NCBI GenBank assembly: GCA_900554205.1
Contig: USGM01000109.1
Span: 1-10,348, forward strand
Direction of reading: 5' to 3'
DNA: 10,348 nt
Source of the DNA: an uncultured Lachnospiraceae bacterium
GTDB taxonomy: Bacteria; Bacillota; Clostridia; Lachnospirales; Lachnospiraceae
Of the stretch, positions 1 through 6,112 are shown piece by piece. Within the stretch, counting starts at the first letter, position 1, and each line of letters begins with the position of its first letter. Both the position numbers and the translations under genes were made by a program. The notes below the pieces were generated by a model. That model worked only from the letters and a program-made list of their open reading frames with translations. It did not search any database and was not told where the DNA came from.

Positions 1-30
1 AACTGCCGCACAGGTGTACGGCAGTTTTTT
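1..30. terminator. Rho-independent terminator hairpin at the window edge
   Basis: The arms AACTGCCG and CGGCAGTT (8 bp) enclose a 10-nt loop and are followed on the + strand by six T's at 25-30. The hairpin starts 14 nt beyond the stop codon of the leftward beta-helix gene, so it probably ends that transcript. The + strand T-run shows it could equally end a rightward gene outside the window. The bases that would form a T-run on the minus strand lie off the left edge, so the direction is not settled. Confidence 0.7.
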
Positions 31-43
31 CTGTTTTACAGCA

Positions 44-1129
44 TCACTGCGCCTGTGCAAGGCAGGCGTCCATGGCGGTAAAGATGGCCTCGCTGGTCAT
101 GGTGGAGCCGGTGATAGCATCCACACCGGCGGTGGAGCCGGTCTGGGTCAGCTGGGCTGCCAGCGTCTCAGCGGCCTTGCCACCCAAGTTCGGGGTCTCG
201 GCAGAGGCGTCCACCTGCACGGCAGTCACCTTGCCGCCGGTAATCTCGATCTTATCCACATGACCGGCGCTTCCGCCGCCGATTCCGGCTGCACCGGTTC
301 CTCCGACGGCATTGACAACGCCGCCCCGGATGATAATGGTTCCCTCGGATCCATAGCCGGAGCCGCCGATTCCGGCTCCCGAGGATTCCAGCACGCCCCT
401 ATAGAAATAGGTTCCGCCCTCTGCATTGACTGTACCACCCTCTATGATGATGGTTCCGAACTTCTGGATAACCTCTCTCGGCTTACCCGCATAAGCCCCC
501 GTTCCGTTGGCGCCGATGCCCGCTGCGCCTCCGTAATAACTGCCGCCTACCGCTGTCAGTGTTCCCATGCTCTGTCCGGTGATCGTCAGGGTGCAGTCCT
601 CCCCGACGCCGATGCCGGCGCCTCCGATACTGCCCTTGAGCACATTGTCCCCCTCCAGCGTCAGATTCAGCTTTGCGCCGTTGATCAGCTCGATTGCCGC
701 CGTCGTGGCGTACCATGCGCTGCGGTCGATGCTCACATCCCGTAGCGTCAAGTTTACGGTCGTACCGTCTATCACGATCCTCTTTCGCGCGATATTTCCT
801 TCCTCGTCCGAGAAGCTGCCCGTCAGAACCGCATTGTCATACTTGGCCATATTGCTTGCATTGATCGTAAAGTCAAGGCGCTGGGCGTTGTCCGCTGTGA
901 GCGGCAGCTCACTCAGCTCCACCGCCGCCTGCGTCTGTATTGTCTGCGCCGCGTTTACGCTGTCCATGCCCGGCGTCCCGAAGGAGGCACCCGCAAGGAA
1001 GCCCGCAAGCAAAAATGCCGCTGCCCATCTGCCCGCCCTGCGCAGACCGCCCACGCTCCGCTTTCCGCTGTTTGCGTTTTCCATTTCCTGCTGTTTTCCA
1101 AGGTGCTGTTTTACCGTCTGATTTTTCAT
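44..1129 (-). CDS. Secreted glycine-rich beta-helix repeat protein with FMN_bind-like C-terminal tail
   Basis: From the chosen start this is a 361-aa protein. A basic N-region (to about residue 34) and a hydrophobic core (about 36-50) look like a signal peptide, with possible cleavage after VNA (58-60). Residues 85-165 are beta-rich (VNLTLRDVSI, KLNLTLEGDNVL). Residues 168-304 hold four imperfect repeats of the pattern GAGIG...GTIIIxGGTVNAxGG, which predicts a right-handed parallel beta-helix as in carbohydrate-binding Cthe_2159-like surface proteins. The C-terminus (337-352) reads DAITGSTMTSEAI, resembling the end of FMN_bind domains, where the final Thr of a [ST]G[AS]T motif receives FMN; no full FMN_bind domain is visible. 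The start at 1129 is preferred for the AGGAAG six bases before ATG. Alternatives are ATG at 1144 and ATG at 1198, which overlaps the stop of the upstream receiver gene. It is probably co-transcribed with that gene. Export and fold are fairly sure; the ligand is unknown. Confidence 0.75.
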   Translation of the reverse strand: MKNQTVKQHLGKQQEMENANSGKRSVGGLRRAGRWAAAFLLAGFLAGASFGTPGMDSVNAAQTIQTQAAVELSELPLTADNAQRLDFTINASNMAKYDNAVLTGSFSDEEGNIARKRIVIDGTTVNLTLRDVSIDRSAWYATTAAIELINGAKLNLTLEGDNVLKGSIGGAGIGVGEDCTLTITGQSMGTLTAVGGSYYGGAAGIGANGTGAYAGKPREVIQKFGTIIIEGGTVNAEGGTYFYRGVLESSGAGIGGSGYGSEGTIIIRGGVVNAVGGTGAAGIGGGSAGHVDKIEITGGKVTAVQVDASAETPNLGGKAAETLAAQLTQTGSTAGVDAITGSTMTSEAIFTAMDACLAQAQ

Positions 1130-1197
1130 AATCCGCTTCCTCATTTTCTGAAAATCCTTATTTTCCAATAACCATACTGCCCGTTGACGCATACCCA

Positions 1198-1545
1198 TCA
1201 CGCCGTGTTCCCCGCCGCTTTTCTGATGGCATCCCGATAACGGATGCCCGGATAGGGGCGCACGATGAAATCAAAGATATGATTTCTGATCGCGGTTCTC
1301 CCGAAATACTGGTCATCTGTAATCCAGATGATCCTGCACGCGGGATGCCTGCTCTGATAGGTCTGCATGATTTCCATGCCCATCGCGCCATTGAGCGCAA
1401 CAACGGCGATGTCACTGTCCTCCTCCACATGGAAATGTCCGTCCATGCAAACCTGCTTGACAATGATACCGTCAATCTCTTCCTCCATAATCTTCCGCAA
1501 AAGCTGATACTCCTGCTCGCTGTTTGTGTAGATCAGTGCCCTCAT
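1198..1545 (-). CDS. Stand-alone degenerate response-regulator receiver-like protein
   Basis: A 115-aa protein starting MRALIYTNSEQEYQ, preceded by a clear AGGAG ribosome binding site 5-6 nt upstream. The layout resembles a CheY-like receiver: a first beta strand (RALIYT), a phosphoacceptor strand (DIAVVALNG, 45-53), a switch strand (RIIWITDD, 71-78) and the beta-5/alpha-5 region (FDFIVRPYPGIRYRDAIRKA, 91-110) that matches the usual DYLxKPxxxxxLxxAIxKA. The phosphorylated Asp is replaced in ALNG and the conserved Lys of K-P is Arg (R96-P97), so classical phosphotransfer is unlikely. There is no DNA-binding output domain; the ending is typical of receivers that normally precede a LytTR domain. 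It may act as a phosphorylation-independent partner protein. The family assignment is by pattern only and the function is unknown. Confidence 0.72.
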   Translation of the reverse strand: MRALIYTNSEQEYQLLRKIMEEEIDGIIVKQVCMDGHFHVEEDSDIAVVALNGAMGMEIMQTYQSRHPACRIIWITDDQYFGRTAIRNHIFDFIVRPYPGIRYRDAIRKAAGNTA

Positions 1546-1593
1546 ACCTTCTCCTGTCGTGTAATCATTTTGTTCCCCCGAGTTTCTATTATG

Positions 1594-1623
1594 AATATAT
1601 ATGACGACAATCCCCCCGCGCAA
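1594..1623 (-). promoter_or_regulatory. Weak candidate promoter for the receiver/beta-helix unit
   Basis: On the minus strand TTGCGC (1623-1618) and TATATT (1599-1594) lie 18 bp apart, about 50 bp upstream of the receiver start codon. Both boxes are imperfect, and overlapping alternatives exist in the same AT-rich stretch (TATATA at 16 bp spacing, CATAAT nearby). The poor -35 box would fit an activator-dependent promoter. Confidence 0.35.
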
Positions 1624-1632
1624 GCCCACCGG

Positions 1633-1665
1633 CACGAGATGACGTCTATCGTCACGAAATGACAT
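1633..1665. repeat. Two 13-bp direct repeats upstream of the receiver gene
   Basis: CACGAGATGACGT (1633-1645) and CACGAAATGACAT (1653-1665) match at 11 of 13 bases with a 20-bp period. They lie 88-120 bp upstream of the receiver start codon and just upstream of the candidate promoter. Paired direct repeats about two helical turns apart are typical of LytTR-type activator sites, but the sequence does not closely fit a published consensus. A TGACG/CGTCA dyad (1640-1654) overlaps them. Operator function is an inference. Confidence 0.4.
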
Positions 1666-1666
1666 G

Positions 1667-1700
1667 AAAAAGGCGCCCGCCTGTTATACAGGCGAACGCC
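1667..1700 (-). terminator. Strong intrinsic terminator of the DJ-1/fcl/aminopeptidase operon
   Basis: Arms 1700-1688 and 1684-1672 form a 13-bp stem with two G-T wobbles and a 3-nt loop, followed on the minus strand by five T's. It begins 25 bp after the aminopeptidase stop codon and isolates that operon from the receiver gene downstream. Confidence 0.9.
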
Positions 1701-1725
1701 GCAAAACTTTTCTGATATACTATTT

Positions 1726-3006
1726 TCACTCCCCGAAAAATACCTTCAGCATATCCACCGCATATTTCGTATCGCGCATACCGGCTGTCTCCACCGCCGA
1801 GTGCATGGCGAGCTGCGGCAGTCCGATGTCCACACTGGATACGGAGACATGCGCTGTGGAAATGTTCCCGAGCGTGCTTCCCCCCGCGATGTCCGAGCGG
1901 TTGGCATAGGTCTGGAACGGCACCTCCGCACGCTTGCAGAGCGACTTCAGCTTCGCCGCCGACACGGCATCTGTCGTATACTTCTGGCTGCCGTGGTACT
2001 TGATGACAATACCACCGTTGAGATAAGGCCTGTTCGTCGGATCTGCCTTCTCCGGGTGATTCGGGTGCACCGCATGGGCATTGTCCGCCGAGATCAGGAA
2101 GCTCCCCGCGAGCATTCTCAGGTACTCGCTCCTCGACAGTCCCAGCGCCTCGCAGATTCTCCACAGGACATCCTCGAGGAAGGTCGAGTCCGCTCCCTGC
2201 TTTGTCCCGCTTCCCACCTCTTCGTTGTCAAAGACTGCACAGACATTGACATACTGCTCCGGCACGCTCTCCGCAAACGCCTTCGTCACGGAAAAGGCGC
2301 ATTGCAGATCATCCAGCCTCGGCGCGAGCACAAACTCCCCACTCTCGCCCAACAGCCTTCCCTTCTCTCTGGTGTAGAGGAACAGATCATGTCCCATAAT
2401 GTCCTCTTCGTTTACTCCCGCCGCCTCTGCCACGCAGGACATCAGGCTCCGCTTTTCCCCGCCGCTGCAATCGGCAAACAGCGGCAGCATATCCACCTGC
2501 GGATTGTAGGCGACACCGTTGTTCATGTCCCTGTTCATATGGATTGCCACATTCGGAATGACAAGCAGATCCTTATCCACATTGACCAGTCTGGTCTCTA
2601 TTCCCTTCTCCCCATTCACGGCGATCCGTCCCGCTACCGAAAGCGCCCTGTCAAGCCATGTCGAAAGGATCATTCCGCCGTACTTTTCTGTGTTCAGCCG
2701 CACATAATGCTCCTCGACCGTGCTCTCCGGCGATTCCTTTACCTTAAAGGAGGGCGAGTCGCTGTGTGCCGCCGCAATATGAAAGCCGGACAACTGCTCC
2801 GGGATGCGGAACGCGATCACAGAGGACTCATTTCTTGTCACAAAATAGCCCTTTCCCCTCTCAAGCTTCCACTCGTCCGCTTCCCTCAGTTCCGCAAGAC
2901 CTGCTGCCGAAAGCATATCCCCGATATTCTTCACCGCCTGAAAGCAGGTGGGGCTTTTATCGATAAACTCCAGCATCTCCCTTGCGCATTCTGTATATTC
3001 CTTCAT
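1726..3006 (-). CDS. M18 family aspartyl aminopeptidase
   Basis: A cytoplasmic dinuclear-zinc aminopeptidase that removes N-terminal residues, classically Asp or Glu, from peptides. The 426-aa length is normal for bacterial M18 enzymes. The metal-binding and catalytic positions are all present: His81 in AAAHSDSP, Asp232 in PRLDD, Glu262-Glu263 in DNEEVGS, Asp308 in SADNAHA and His402 in AMHSAVE. These match the five-ligand plus catalytic-Glu pattern of the family. The start MKEYTE at 3006 has GGAG seven bases upstream. An in-frame ATG at 3042 would add MRKECAQKWSIR but has no well-spaced ribosome binding site, and it overlaps a hairpin module shared with the CYTH gene. It is the last gene of the operon, 69 nt after fcl, with a terminator behind it. 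Peptide substrate range is not readable from the sequence. Confidence 0.93.
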   Translation of the reverse strand: MKEYTECAREMLEFIDKSPTCFQAVKNIGDMLSAAGLAELREADEWKLERGKGYFVTRNESSVIAFRIPEQLSGFHIAAAHSDSPSFKVKESPESTVEEHYVRLNTEKYGGMILSTWLDRALSVAGRIAVNGEKGIETRLVNVDKDLLVIPNVAIHMNRDMNNGVAYNPQVDMLPLFADCSGGEKRSLMSCVAEAAGVNEEDIMGHDLFLYTREKGRLLGESGEFVLAPRLDDLQCAFSVTKAFAESVPEQYVNVCAVFDNEEVGSGTKQGADSTFLEDVLWRICEALGLSRSEYLRMLAGSFLISADNAHAVHPNHPEKADPTNRPYLNGGIVIKYHGSQKYTTDAVSAAKLKSLCKRAEVPFQTYANRSDIAGGSTLGNISTAHVSVSSVDIGLPQLAMHSAVETAGMRDTKYAVDMLKVFFGE

Positions 3007-3013
3007 TCTTATG

Positions 3014-3042
3014 CTCCATTTCTGCGCACATTCCTTGCGCAT
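3014..3042 (-). promoter_or_regulatory. Hairpin plus ribosome binding site module before the aminopeptidase
   Basis: On the minus strand TGCGCA (3041-3036), a 7-nt loop AGGAATG and TGCGCA (3028-3023) form a 6-bp hairpin, followed by GAAAT and then GGAG (3017-3014), the ribosome binding site of the start at 3006. The same arrangement, with only transition differences, precedes the CYTH start at 4833. It could control ribosome access, or be a remnant of a short leader ORF beginning MRKE. Confidence 0.5.
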
Positions 3043-3075
3043 ATTTTCAATCTGTTTCCTCCCGGCATCCGCATG

Positions 3076-4020
3076 TCAGCGCTCCGCGCGCACCGGATTC
3101 TCAAGGAAATCCTGATAGGCAAGTCTGATGCCGTCCTCCAGCTCCGTCGTGTAATGGTAGCCCAATGCCTCGAGCTTGCTGACATCCAGCAGCTTTCTCG
3201 GCGTGCCGTCCGGCTTTGACGCATCCCAGCTGATCCTTCCGGTATAACCGACCACCTTTGCCACCATCTCCGCCAGTTCCTTTATTGTCAGTTCCTTTCC
3301 GGTTCCGAGATTCACCGTCTCATTGCCGCTGTAGGTGTTCATGAGATAAACGCAGGCATCCGCCAGATCGTCCACATACAGGAACTCGCGCAGCGCCGAG
3401 CCTGTTCCCCAGCATACCACTTCCTCCGCTCCTGCAAGCTTCGCCTCATGGAAACGCCGGATCAGCGCCGGAAGCACATGGCTGTGGGTCGGATGATAAT
3501 TGTCGTTCGGGCCGTAAAGATTCGTCGGCATGACGCTGATGTAATCCGTTCCGTACTGCCGGTTCAGGAACTCGCAGTATTTCAGTCCTGAGATCTTCGC
3601 CAGCGCATATGCCTCGTTCGTCTTCTCCAGCTCCGAGGTCAGAAGGCAGCTTTCCTTCATGGGCTGCGGCGCCATTCTCGGATAGATGCAGCTGCTGCCG
3701 AGGAACATCAGCTTCTTGCAGCCGTTCTGCCACGCGGAATGGATGGCATTCATCTCCAGAATCATATTGTCGTACATAAAATCCGCCAGCGCCTCGCTGT
3801 TTGCCATAATGCCGCCGACTTTCGCCGCCGCGAGGAAGACATAATCCGGCTTCTCCTGCGCGAAAAATTTCTCCACCTGATCCTGTCTTCGCAGGTCAAG
3901 CTCCGCGTGGGTTCTTGTCACAATATTCCGATACCCGTTTCTCTCCAGCGCACGGCAGATGGCGCTTCCGACCATGCCTCTGTGACCTGCCACATAGATT
4001 TTTCCGTCCTTCTCCATCAT
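3076..4020 (-). CDS. fcl: GDP-L-fucose synthase (GDP-4-keto-6-deoxy-D-mannose epimerase/reductase)
   Basis: Converts GDP-4-keto-6-deoxy-D-mannose to GDP-L-fucose with NADPH, the last step of GDP-fucose supply for surface glycans. The 314-aa length is normal. It is an extended short-chain dehydrogenase: the nucleotide-binding GxxGxxG is GHRGMVG (12-18), and the catalytic set is Ser109, Cys111 (LGSSCIYP), Tyr138 and Lys142 (YALAK) and His181, equivalent to E. coli Ser107, Cys109, Tyr136, Lys140 and His179. Other family marks are AAAKVGGI, NLYGPNDNY and NLGTG. Its ATG overlaps the stop codon of the DJ-1 gene by 4 bases (ATGA), with GGAG six bases upstream, so translation is probably coupled. The usual partner gmd (GDP-mannose 4,6-dehydratase) is not in this window, so it must be elsewhere or the substrate must come from another source. 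Confidence 0.95.
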   Translation of the reverse strand: MMEKDGKIYVAGHRGMVGSAICRALERNGYRNIVTRTHAELDLRRQDQVEKFFAQEKPDYVFLAAAKVGGIMANSEALADFMYDNMILEMNAIHSAWQNGCKKLMFLGSSCIYPRMAPQPMKESCLLTSELEKTNEAYALAKISGLKYCEFLNRQYGTDYISVMPTNLYGPNDNYHPTHSHVLPALIRRFHEAKLAGAEEVVCWGTGSALREFLYVDDLADACVYLMNTYSGNETVNLGTGKELTIKELAEMVAKVVGYTGRISWDASKPDGTPRKLLDVSKLEALGYHYTTELEDGIRLAYQDFLENPVRAER

Positions 4021-4580
4021 GCCTGTCTCCGTTCCGCATAGATGATGCTCTCCGCGAGCTTATCTGCCGCTTCTTTTCCCTTGAACACACTCACGATTGC
4101 AAGTCCGAAGGTGATCGCCGTTCCCATACCTCTGGATGTGATGACATTGCCGGAGATCTCCACAGGCTTCTCCGTCACCTCCGCACCTGCCAGCTGGCTC
4201 TCAAAGGAGGGATAGCAGCACGCCCTGCGCCCCTTCAGGATTCCCCTGTGCCCGAAAATGCTGGGCGCTGCGCAGATCGCGGCAAGGTACTTCCCCTTGG
4301 CAGCAAACTCGTCCACACGCTCCATCAGCCCCGCGTGATCCTCAAGATTCCTCGTGCCTGGCATTCCGCCGGGCAGCACAAGCATATCATAGTCCTCAAA
4401 ATCAACGTTTCCAAATTCCTTATCCATGCTGACACAGATACCGTGTGAGCCTGTCACCTCCATCTCCCCGCTGACCGAGACCATGTCTACCTCCAGACCG
4501 CCTCTGCGGCAGATGTCCACAACCGTCAGCGCCTCTATCTCCTCATAACCCGCAGCAAAAAATACAGCTAACCTGTTCAT
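4017..4580 (-). CDS. DJ-1/PfpI family protein (YajL/ThiJ type)
   Basis: A 187-aa cytoplasmic protein with the DJ-1 flavodoxin-like fold. The N-terminus (VFFAAGYEEIEAL, 6-18) places Glu16 at the position of DJ-1 Glu18, and the nucleophile elbow AAICAAPS places Cys103 at the position of DJ-1 Cys106. GGMPGTRNL (71-79) is another family block. Members have been assigned chaperone, glyoxalase III/deglycase and oxidative-stress roles; which applies cannot be decided from sequence. The start is well supported by AAGGAGG six bases before ATG. It is the first gene of the operon, 38 bp downstream of a good promoter, and overlaps fcl by 4 bp. Pairing with fcl and an aminopeptidase suggests no obvious single pathway; a housekeeping or protein-quality role is possible. 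Confidence 0.92.
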   Translation of the reverse strand: MNRLAVFFAAGYEEIEALTVVDICRRGGLEVDMVSVSGEMEVTGSHGICVSMDKEFGNVDFEDYDMLVLPGGMPGTRNLEDHAGLMERVDEFAAKGKYLAAICAAPSIFGHRGILKGRRACCYPSFESQLAGAEVTEKPVEISGNVITSRGMGTAITFGLAIVSVFKGKEAADKLAESIIYAERRQA

Positions 4581-4617
4581 TCTGATCCTCCTTCACTCAA
4601 GTAATACACTCAAAGTA

Positions 4618-4646
4618 AGTATACACAGTTTAGAGAAATTTTTCAA
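4618..4646 (-). promoter_or_regulatory. Sigma-A promoter of the DJ-1/fcl/aminopeptidase operon
   Basis: On the minus strand TTGAAA (4646-4641), a 17-bp spacer and TATACT (4623-4618) lie just upstream of the DJ-1 ribosome binding site, leaving a leader of about 30 nt. Spacing is optimal and both boxes are near consensus. Confidence 0.8.
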
Positions 4647-4685
4647 TTTATTCCACGGGATTTCATAGCAAATACGTTTAAATAG

Positions 4686-4694
4686 TGTTATACT
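4686..4694 (+). promoter_or_regulatory. Extended -10 promoter candidate for the CYTH gene
   Basis: TGTTATACT (4686-4694) fits the extended -10 pattern TGnTATAAT; the -35 region is weak, as is common for this class. Initiation near 4701 would give a leader of about 130 nt before the CYTH start. It faces away from the operon promoter at 4618-4646, so the two units diverge from about 70 bp of AT-rich DNA. Confidence 0.5.
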
Positions 4695-4733
4695 GAAAGA
4701 AGTGGCGGCATATGCCACGCGAAAGAGAAAAAA

Positions 4734-4828
4734 GATTGAAAAATAGTATTTTTCAATCACGAGATTTGTGTCTGCGCATACTTGACACAAACTCGTTATG
4801 CGCAAAGAGCGTGCGCAGAAATGAGGTT
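4734..4828 (+). promoter_or_regulatory. Structured 5' leader of the CYTH gene with competing hairpins
   Basis: Four stems can be drawn. H1: 4734-4744 with 4748-4758, 11 bp, perfect, AT-rich. H2: 4761-4772 with 4784-4794, 11 bp with one bulged A. H3: TGCGCATA 4773-4780 with TATGCGCA 4797-4804, 8 bp, which uses the loop of H2. H4: TGCGCA 4799-4804 with TGCGCA 4812-4817, which ends 6 nt before GAGG (4824-4827 region) of the ribosome binding site. H3 excludes both H2 and H4, so the leader could adopt at least two states. No T-run follows any stem, so control of translation is more plausible than attenuation. It matches no riboswitch class that I recognise. Confidence 0.5.
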
Positions 4829-4832
4829 AAAA

Positions 4833-5327
4833 ATGGAAATCGAACGGAAATTTACCATCAGAAGACTACCGGAAAATCTGGAAAGCTATCCCGCACATCA
4901 CATAGAGCAGGCTTATCTCTGCACCTCCCCCGTCGTCCGTGTGCGCAAGGAGGATGACGATTACATTCTTACCTACAAGGGCAGTGGCATGATGGCAAGG
5001 GAAGAGCATAACCTTGCGCTGAACAGGGACGCCTATTATCATCTGCGTGAAAAGGCGGACGGCAATATTATATCGAAGAAGCGCTATCTGATCCCCCTTG
5101 TAAACCCGGTCTTTGCAGAGGGTGCTCCGACTCCGCCGGAGGGCTACGAACTGACGATTGAACTGGATGTCTTTGACCCTCCCTTTGCCCCGCTCATCAT
5201 GGCTGAGGTAGAGTTCGGCAGCAAGGAAGCCGCTGAGGCTTTCATTCCTCCGGAATGGTTCAGCGAGGATGTCACCTACCGCAAGGAATACCACAACTCC
5301 TATATGGCGCTCCAGACATGGCGCTGA
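4833..5327 (+). CDS. CYTH domain protein (triphosphate tunnel metalloenzyme family)
   Basis: A 164-aa single-domain protein. The N-terminal signature ExExK is E2-I-E4-R-K6. Further charged residues expected to line the tunnel are present: R36 and R38 (VRVRKE), K49 (TYKG), K82-K83-R84, E110 and D112 (TIELDVF) and E125/E127 (MAEVEFG). CYTH proteins bind triphosphate groups with divalent metal; bacterial members include tripolyphosphatases, thiamine-triphosphatases and class IV adenylate cyclases. Short stand-alone forms like this are most often phosphohydrolases, but the substrate cannot be assigned here. The start at 4833 is chosen because ExExK must lie at the very N-terminus and GAGG lies 6 nt upstream; longer in-frame starts from 4782 would run through the leader hairpins. 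It is monocistronic, closed by the bidirectional terminator. Confidence 0.9.
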   Translation: MEIERKFTIRRLPENLESYPAHHIEQAYLCTSPVVRVRKEDDDYILTYKGSGMMAREEHNLALNRDAYYHLREKADGNIISKKRYLIPLVNPVFAEGAPTPPEGYELTIELDVFDPPFAPLIMAEVEFGSKEAAEAFIPPEWFSEDVTYRKEYHNSYMALQTWR

Positions 5328-5345
5328 GCTCCGCTTTTATGTGAC

Positions 5346-5390
5346 AAAAAGTCGTTACCACAGGAAACCTATGGTAACGACTTAATTTTT
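5346..5390. terminator. Bidirectional intrinsic terminator between convergent genes
   Basis: The arms 5349-5360 and 5372-5383 form a perfect 12-bp stem that extends inward by three more pairs past one mismatch, with an AAA loop. A's precede and T's follow it on both strands (TTTTT at 5386-5390 on +, at 5350-5346 on -). It serves the CYTH gene from the left and the cyclic-di-GMP gene from the right, and one arm contains the last codons of the latter. Confidence 0.88.
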
Positions 5391-6112
5391 GCAAGAAATT
5401 CTCTCTCCGGTACCGGCTTGGAGAAATAATACCCCTGTAGATATTCGCAGCCCATCTCTGTAAGAAGCTCCTGCTGCTGTTCTGTCTCAACACCCTCCGC
5501 AACAATATGCATATGTATGTCCCGGATCATTGCCGCCGTGTGGCGCAGTGCGCACATCGCGTTTTCATTTTCCATCGCATACCAGACCATTGACTTGTCC
5601 AGCTTGATGATGTGGAACGGATGTTTCAGGACATTGCAGAGATTGGAATAGCCCGTGCCGTAGTCATCCAGCGAAAATGTCACACCTCCGACAGTCATGC
5701 GCTCCATGGTATTCCAGAGAACCTCCTCATCCATGGTCGTCTCCGTCACCTCAAGGTTGATCTTGTCATACGGGATTCCATATTCATCCATGATTCCATA
5801 CAGCATCTCGCAGATGTCCTCCTGCATACACTGTACAACAGAAAGGTTGACTTCTATGAAGTCGATCCCCTTTTCCCAGATCTTCTCGCGCGCCATCATC
5901 TCACAGACAGTGCGGAAAACAAATTCCCCGATCTTTAAGATCATGCCGTTGCGCTCCGCCATCGGGATAAATTCCTCCGGACTGATAAAGCCCATCTCCG
6001 GGTCAAAGAGACGGATCAGCGCCTCCGCGGAGTGATACCTCTTCCGGTCGATGAATAGATCGGCTGATAGTAAACCTGAAATGTGCCCTGCTTTAACGCG
6101 CGCTGCATGCAA
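5369..6112 (-). CDS. C-terminal fragment: EAL phosphodiesterase domain
   Basis: Native EAL sequence begins near 6052 with IDRKRYHSAEALIRL. Hallmarks of an active cyclic-di-GMP phosphodiesterase are all present: the EAL motif (AEALIRL), the metal-ligand Asn (EVNLS), Glu in NLEVTET, the Asp pair in SLDDYGTGYSNL, Lys in IKLDKSMV, Glu in VAEGVETE and Gln-Gly in LQGYYFSKP. The ATG at 6112 lies inside the upstream half and has no evident ribosome binding site, so this piece is probably not made alone. The stop codon TAG (5371-5369) lies inside the terminator hairpin. Confidence 0.65.
   Translation of the reverse strand: MHAARVKAGHISGLLSADLFIDRKRYHSAEALIRLFDPEMGFISPEEFIPMAERNGMILKIGEFVFRTVCEMMAREKIWEKGIDFIEVNLSVVQCMQEDICEMLYGIMDEYGIPYDKINLEVTETTMDEEVLWNTMERMTVGGVTFSLDDYGTGYSNLCNVLKHPFHIIKLDKSMVWYAMENENAMCALRHTAAMIRDIHMHIVAEGVETEQQQELLTEMGCEYLQGYYFSKPVPEREFLAKIKSLP

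Noticed and set aside
14..745. 243-aa + strand ORF opposite the beta-helix gene
   Set aside because: It is a shadow of the glycine-rich repeat coding sequence on the other strand; there is no ribosome binding site and no domain.
1801..3219. 472-aa + strand ORF opposite the aminopeptidase
   Set aside because: The opposite strand encodes a complete M18 enzyme with all catalytic residues; the long antisense frame is a codon-bias artefact.
4782..4787. TTGACA as a -35 box for the CYTH gene
   Set aside because: No -10-like hexamer lies 15-19 bp downstream, and the sequence is part of a leader stem.
4761..4804. H-type pseudoknot in the CYTH leader
   Set aside because: The connecting loops would be 0 and 2 nt across stems of 8 and 11 bp, too short; the stems are better read as alternatives.
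4782..4832. Upstream in-frame starts of the CYTH gene
   Set aside because: They would put 17 or fewer extra residues before the ExExK motif, which normally sits at the N-terminus, and they lack ribosome binding sites.
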